DNA from: Polytrichum commune
Lineage: Eukaryota > Streptophyta > Polytrichopsida > Polytrichales > Polytrichaceae
Length of the DNA: 64,000 nt
NCBI GenBank assembly: GCA_950295325.1
Contig: OX485805.1
Location: 51,732,758-51,796,757 of the forward strand
Direction: 5' to 3'
Of the stretch, positions 58,688-64,000 are shown piece by piece (within the stretch, counting starts at the first letter, position 1; the number at the start of each line of letters is the position of its first letter). The position numbers and the translations under genes are program-made. The notes beneath the pieces were generated by a model that saw nothing but the letters and a program-made list of their open reading frames with translations, made no database searches and was not told where the DNA came from.

Positions 58688-60173
58688 AGTCTAAACTAAT
58701 GATTACATTCTAGTGAGATTAGTACTATGAAGTAGTGCAGGAAGGAGCTGTCCAAGCTCTCTGCAAAGAAGATCAACAAGAGCTGCACAAGCCCATCAAG
58801 AACTACATGATACCGGGAGCTCGTGGAAGCACTCTCGGCCACCATCAACTTGAAGGAGCTTCTTGACAGCATGTGTTCAAAGGAAACATGTCTTGGTCAC
58901 CATCAAGTCAAACACATAATCAACAAACAACCACTACTAAGTTGTTTGAGAATTCATGTCTCACTTTGAGACATTAGTTGGATTGTGAGGAGTTTAGACA
59001 AGAGAAGTGTCAAATGTCTACTTCAAGACATTGCCGAGACATTCACTATAAGAATGTCCAGATTGAGACATTTTCATGTATTAACATTAATTGCCACAGA
59101 TTCACGCATTAACTGTTGAATATTTACTATTTACTCGGATTTCGTTGTCAAAACTTTTCAAGACTTTTATCGCGAATGTAGTTTTCCATTTCATCTTTTA
59201 CGGTGTCGGACTAGTTGGTGAAACTAATTATCTACTACTCATGTAGCATTGCCACTTGCTGTAATCACATTCGTCCATTTTGCGAAGACGTGTGCGACTA
59301 ATATTGGTTGATTCTTCAATTATTCCAATTTTGTTATTTTAATTTAATGAACGCATTGTTGTATGCTAGGTTTAGGAAGAACCGGCTGAATTTAGGCAAA
59401 TAAATATCGAAGTGAGGCCCTCGTGGAGATGCCTAGAATATACCTCAAATGAATAAAGAAAATCCAAGCCATGACAACATGTAGCCGGTTGGATTTGGCC
59501 TGTTGGAGTTCCACGCATGTGCATCCACCTGGCCTCTCATTATTAACCCAAAGTATCGATGTGGATAAAACGTGTTAAAAACCCTATGACCTTCTTTTGC
59601 CTAACATACCTCTGATTGATCAAGGTGATGGGATAACTCTTCCTCCTTGAGCAGTTTCCATTGCACCCGAAACAACAGTTAATATTTTATTTTGTTGTAC
59701 CAAAATTTCTATTTTTCTTGCTCAAATTAAACTAATTTAAATTTGTATGTGTATTTTCTCTAACACTATATGTAAACTTAATAGTATTTTTCATTCCTTG
59801 TAAATAAAAATTGCCCATTTTAGATTAGGAATGTTGCAATTAATGTGCCTTAGTAAAAATGTTAAAATTTTAAGGATACAAAAATGAATTAACTCAAAGT
59901 AAATTGGGTTGATAATATTTGTAAATTTCTTCATGGAAAGTGTTATTTGAAAAGCAACCACATTGAAGTAAACTACTAGTTGAATTATGTACAATATTTA
60001 GTCTAATATCTAAATATGAAACCATGGTCACCCATCTTATTCATGTAACTCCATGCACAATCATCAATTTTGTTGGGTGCATGTACAAAATTAAGGTTTA
60101 TTAGATCATTAAGTCGAATTAACTTGAAGATGGTTGCTAATAATGTTTTGTATGTAGATAACAAATTGTTGGG
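58688..60173. other. Intergenic DNA and possible 5' part of the CACTA element
   Basis: Repeated GAGACATT/AGACATT motifs at 58965-59080 and CACTATAAGAATGTCC at 59044 could be the end and subterminal repeats of the following CACTA element. This is not proven, because the other end is outside the window. Confidence 0.4.
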
Positions 60174-63100
60174 ATGTCTAGGAAATCACTCAATTTGCAG
60201 TTGGAACAACAAAATGAGGACCCATATTACGTGAGGGTTCCAGGTGATGAAGTTGGTTCCTCTAGACCACACCGTCACAAACGTCGTGCTTCAGTTCACA
60301 TTGGGCATGATGTGGGAGGAACCTCCGCCGGTAATGACCTCCAATTTGTGGGGTCTATGCACTCTCCCCCATCAAGAGATCGGACTTATCTATGTCCATG
60401 TAGGTTGTGTGCATCTACTATTGGTATGCCACCATATTTGACTTTACAAGAGTTAGAAGATCATCTCTTCAATCATGGGATGGCTCCAGCCCAATTGGTA
60501 TGTGATTTCATATCTTGTGATGTAATTATTGATTAATTTTATTATAATTTTATTGCATTATAAAACTTATTTTTTGAGATTGAAAAAATGGCTCCCAATT
60601 GGTAGACTTAAGATTTACTACATGAAATGTTTATTTGATCTGTAGAATCCCGATGCATTTCCAAAGGGTCTTCCGAGATATCTCAAAGAACTTACGGGTG
60701 CTTGCCTAGATCAACCAACATATGTTTTTATAAATTCGATGTTCTCAAACGAGGAAGATCAGTCAACTAACGATGTCCCTATGGGGCAACAAGACGATGA
60801 TGATCCTCTTCCTCAAATCTTGGAAGATTGGATGGAATCCAATATTCTTGAACATCCCACAACGACTAGTGGCAACCATCCATGTCCAGACGCCCTCCCA
60901 ATCCCCCCATTGAAGGTGATGGGTTTTCTACATGAGCAATCTCAAGTGCCATTTTACGATGGTTCCCCGACTTGCATGTTGAAAGCTCTTGTCTCGATTC
61001 TACAATTTCAAGTCAACTTCAATATATCCAATGTTGCCATCTCATTGATGATGTCTATGATTTCTTACCTAAGCATGTTAATTCGATGTTGCCTAAAAAT
61101 CATGCTGAATTAAGAAAATTCATGAGAAAAGTGGGTTTGGGCTATATTCACATTCATTGTTGGCCTAGAAATTGTATTCTTCATTACGGTAAATATAAGA
61201 TGCGGGATCATTGCCCAATATGCAAAGAAAGCCAATATAGACAAGACACAAAAGGTGTACAATTGCCTAAGAAAGTAAGTACCCGACCCCAATAGAACAA
61301 CAAACCTATGTTGTTTCATTTCTTCATTTATATAGAATATATCATTTCTTCAATTACTTATAATATTTTATTTTATCATTTACTTATTATACGTGATGTG
61401 TAAATGCCATGATTGATGAATAACCGAAATCCTAATTATATTTGTTATTGCAGAAAATGATTTATTTTTCTTTGATACCATGCCTTTAAGCCATGTTCTA
61501 CAGTCCAACACTTTTCAAATTCATGGTGTGGCATGCTGTAAATAAAAACAAAATGGGGATAATGATTGGACCTCAAGATGGACGTGCTTGACGGCATGTG
61601 GACACAACATGGTCAGAGTTTGGTTTGTCCTTGCGAAACGTAAGGCTTGGTTTGTCAACAGATGGTGTGAATCTTTTTGGGCAACAATGAACTAACCATT
61701 CAACATGGCTAATCACCCTTGTGTTGTACAATCTGCCACCATTTCTTGCAATAAGGAGTTGTTTCATTTTATTGTCAACAATAATACTAGGTATTGTGCA
61801 TGTGCGCGCACACACACACACTTATTGATGGCATTACATTATATTCAATAATTTTTTATTTTATTATGTGGGTCTATGTGAATTCAATTTTGGAATTGAA
61901 TGCATAGGTCCAAAACAAGTGAAAAATATTGACATATTTATGGGCCCTTTGATTGATGAACTCAAAATATTGTGGAATGGAGTTCCCAATACTTATGACA
62001 CATACCGCAAAGAGTTATTCAATTTGAAAGCAATGTTGTTGTGGACTATGACGGATTTTTAAGGTATGTTATTTGTTGATTTGTTTATCTTTGAGTATTT
62101 CAACGACCATACAATAGGAATACGTTTGTTGATCTGTAAATCATCGAAGATGAAGATGGTGAATTGCAGGTTTACGTGTTGTGTTTGGTTTCGTTACTTG
62201 GGGCAAAAACGCATGCAATGTGTGTGCAAACAATCTAATGTTTATAGTGGATTTGCACTTGAAAAAACAATTTATTCATCATTTAGACAATTCTTGTCAC
62301 TTGCACACAAATCAAGGAAACAAATTTTAAGAGGAAGTGTGAAGGTCGTTTGAATAACAATCCAATCCATGTGAGACTCGATGGACGATATAGGATACAA
62401 CGTTGAAAACATATTCGACAAACAAACATGCCAAAGGATAAAATAGGGATAAAACGATTGTCAACCTTGTTCATTCTACCTTATTGGAAGGTATTTACCC
62501 AAACCATGCACTCAAAATCTATAGAATTTGCGTATAATAATGTATAAATTAATGATACATATTCCTAAAAAAATTACGATATTTTCAATATATGGAAACA
62601 TAAGTTTGTGGGTGCATGTGCAAAAAAATTTCATACGTCACTTGCATGATTGTATGCACATAAAATAAAACGTTGTGGAAACAATGATGAAGATAATCTC
62701 CAATGCAAAGGGGACAAAGGCTGATCGATTGGTGGTAAAAAAAAAATTACGATCTCAAAATAAATTAGTGGATTATCATCCTCGGGATGATGAATCATTC
62801 CATAAAGCCTATTGGGTGTGGAGCTGTGAGGACATGAATTTCTTTTTCAAATGATTTAATTTGATTAAAACACCCACTCGTTTTGTATTAAATCTTATGA
62901 ACTAACAGACTTCGGATTACAAGTTATGAGGCATAAAGTTTCACGACTATCATGTCCTCCTATAATTCATTTTACATATCGCCATTTGGGGTATGTTGTC
63001 CAGGAAAATCAAAGAAGTTATTTATAGGCTTGCTAGGTTTTTAAGATAAATTTGTGGATAAACATACTTACCGAGGAGATTCCATTTTAGAAGGTAAAAA

Positions 63101-64000
63101 TTGCAGAGATTATGTGTTTGTTTGAGACATGTATCCCACCACATTTTTTTGATATTATGCCTCACTTATTGATATACCTTCCCAAAGAGGTGGAGTTGGT
63201 AGGTCTAGTGCACAACAAATGGTTGTATTTCTTTGAGATGTACATGAAAACTTTAAAATCAATGGTCCGTCAAAAACCTCATTCAAATGGTAGCATGAAG
63301 AAGGGATACTTGGCCCATTGTTTTACTTTGGAGAAATGCTCACGAGGTTGAATCCCACTGGAAGAAAAATTTGGATAGAAGACATGATGCCAAACCCAAA
63401 CAAAGTGATTTTGTCCAAAACACGCATGAAGAATAAGTTGGATTGCGACACTCACAAACATGTAAATAAACCATCATGACAACTTTGTTAATACAATTGT
63501 AAGTGATGTAGTTTATTATGATGTTATCATATGTCACGGCTTATGCAACTGTTAAAGAATCACAATGAAAGTTTCCATTATGATTATTTGATTTGGATAC
63601 ATTGTTGGTCTGTAGATTCATGAGTACCTTTTGTTCAATGAGTTGTACATGGGTGTATGAGAGATTAAATACCAAAAGGAGAGAGCAAGATGGGCAAAGG
63701 ATAAGGTGAAACCTTTGAAATCATTTTTGGAGTGGGTACAAAGACGAGTACTTTTGGGAATAGTTGGAAATGAACGGCCCTAGCCAAGACGCCTACTCCT
63801 ATAAATCTTGCATAATCAATGAATGACATTACATTATAGATCAGTAGATGAAAATACAACTGCTACAACAAATTGTATAGCAAGGAAAAGTGATTCCCGT
63901 AGCCAACGAGCTAAATTCTAGTATTATGGAGTTTTGAAATAGTAGTGGAGGTTCAATTGTCATCTCAACAGAAAGAGGTTTTGTTTATGGGAAAGTGGTA
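60174..64000 (+). pseudogene. Decayed CACTA (En/Spm) transposase gene, TNP2-type, running off the window
   Basis: Exon-like blocks: 60174-60497 has a transposase-associated domain (YLCPCRLCAS, HLFNHGM) and a good GT donor. 60646 onward gives NPDAFPKGLPRYLKELTG and an acidic stretch, then a frameshift near 61030 into DDVYDFLPKHVNSMLPK, AELRKFMRKVGLGY, HCWPRNCILHYGKY and DHCPICKESQY, all TNP2 hallmarks. 61455-61800 reads brokenly through SLIPCL, RNVRLGLSTDGVN and LVLYNLPP. 61905-62060 is GPKQVKNIDIFMGPLIDELK. 62930-63350 is a DUF4218-like region (FFDIMPHLLIYLPKEVELVG, YMKTLKSMVRQ). 63780-64000 is the C-terminal part (QDAYSYKSCIIN, YYGVLK, EVLFMGKW after a frameshift). Several frameshifts and stops show it is dead. 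Confidence 0.88.

Overview
This is a plant nuclear genomic window. It holds two multi-exon genes with canonical GT-AG introns (plus one GC-AG intron), both with land-plant protein families, separated by about 37 kb of nested, decayed transposable elements. The species cannot be read from the sequence. The intron-rich genes, AT-rich intergenic DNA, CACTA/hAT/Mutator-type elements and a non-LTR retrotransposon fit a land plant with a large genome. A fern or other non-angiosperm is my weak guess, because the kinesin motor looks less derived than I recall for the Arabidopsis protein.

Left end (1-11853, minus strand): a KAC/KIN-14A-type kinesin (kinesin-like protein for actin-based chloroplast movement). 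I reconstructed 24 exons whose phases all agree; the last C-terminal exon(s) lie beyond position 1. Its first large intron holds a 5S-rRNA-derived sequence between 48-bp direct repeats. Upstream (12374-12830) are CT/GA microsatellites.

Middle (about 12.9-49.2 kb): no intact gene seen. It is a mosaic of (i) a non-LTR retrotransposon on the minus strand (about 25.0-33.95 kb) with ORF1, reverse transcriptase, RNase H and a C-terminal Cys/His motif, killed mainly by C-to-T/G-to-A changes and split by an unrelated 1.35-kb segment; (ii) non-autonomous DNA elements, several with target-site duplications (TSDs) that can be read directly: two hAT-like elements (34784-35169 and 36601-37349), a Harbinger-like pair (39829-40573 and 42767-43545) and a Mutator-like MITE further right (58433-58678); (iii) foldback MITEs and at least three unnamed dispersed repeat families whose copies show nested insertions.

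Right part: a complete succinate-semialdehyde dehydrogenase gene (SSADH, GABA shunt; 49665-57269, plus strand, 19 exons), whose 5' flank and introns carry copies of the same repeat families, followed by a decayed CACTA (En/Spm) TNP2 transposase gene (60174 to the window end, plus strand). The two host genes have no evident functional link. I saw no tRNA gene I would defend, no CRISPR array and no organellar insertion.
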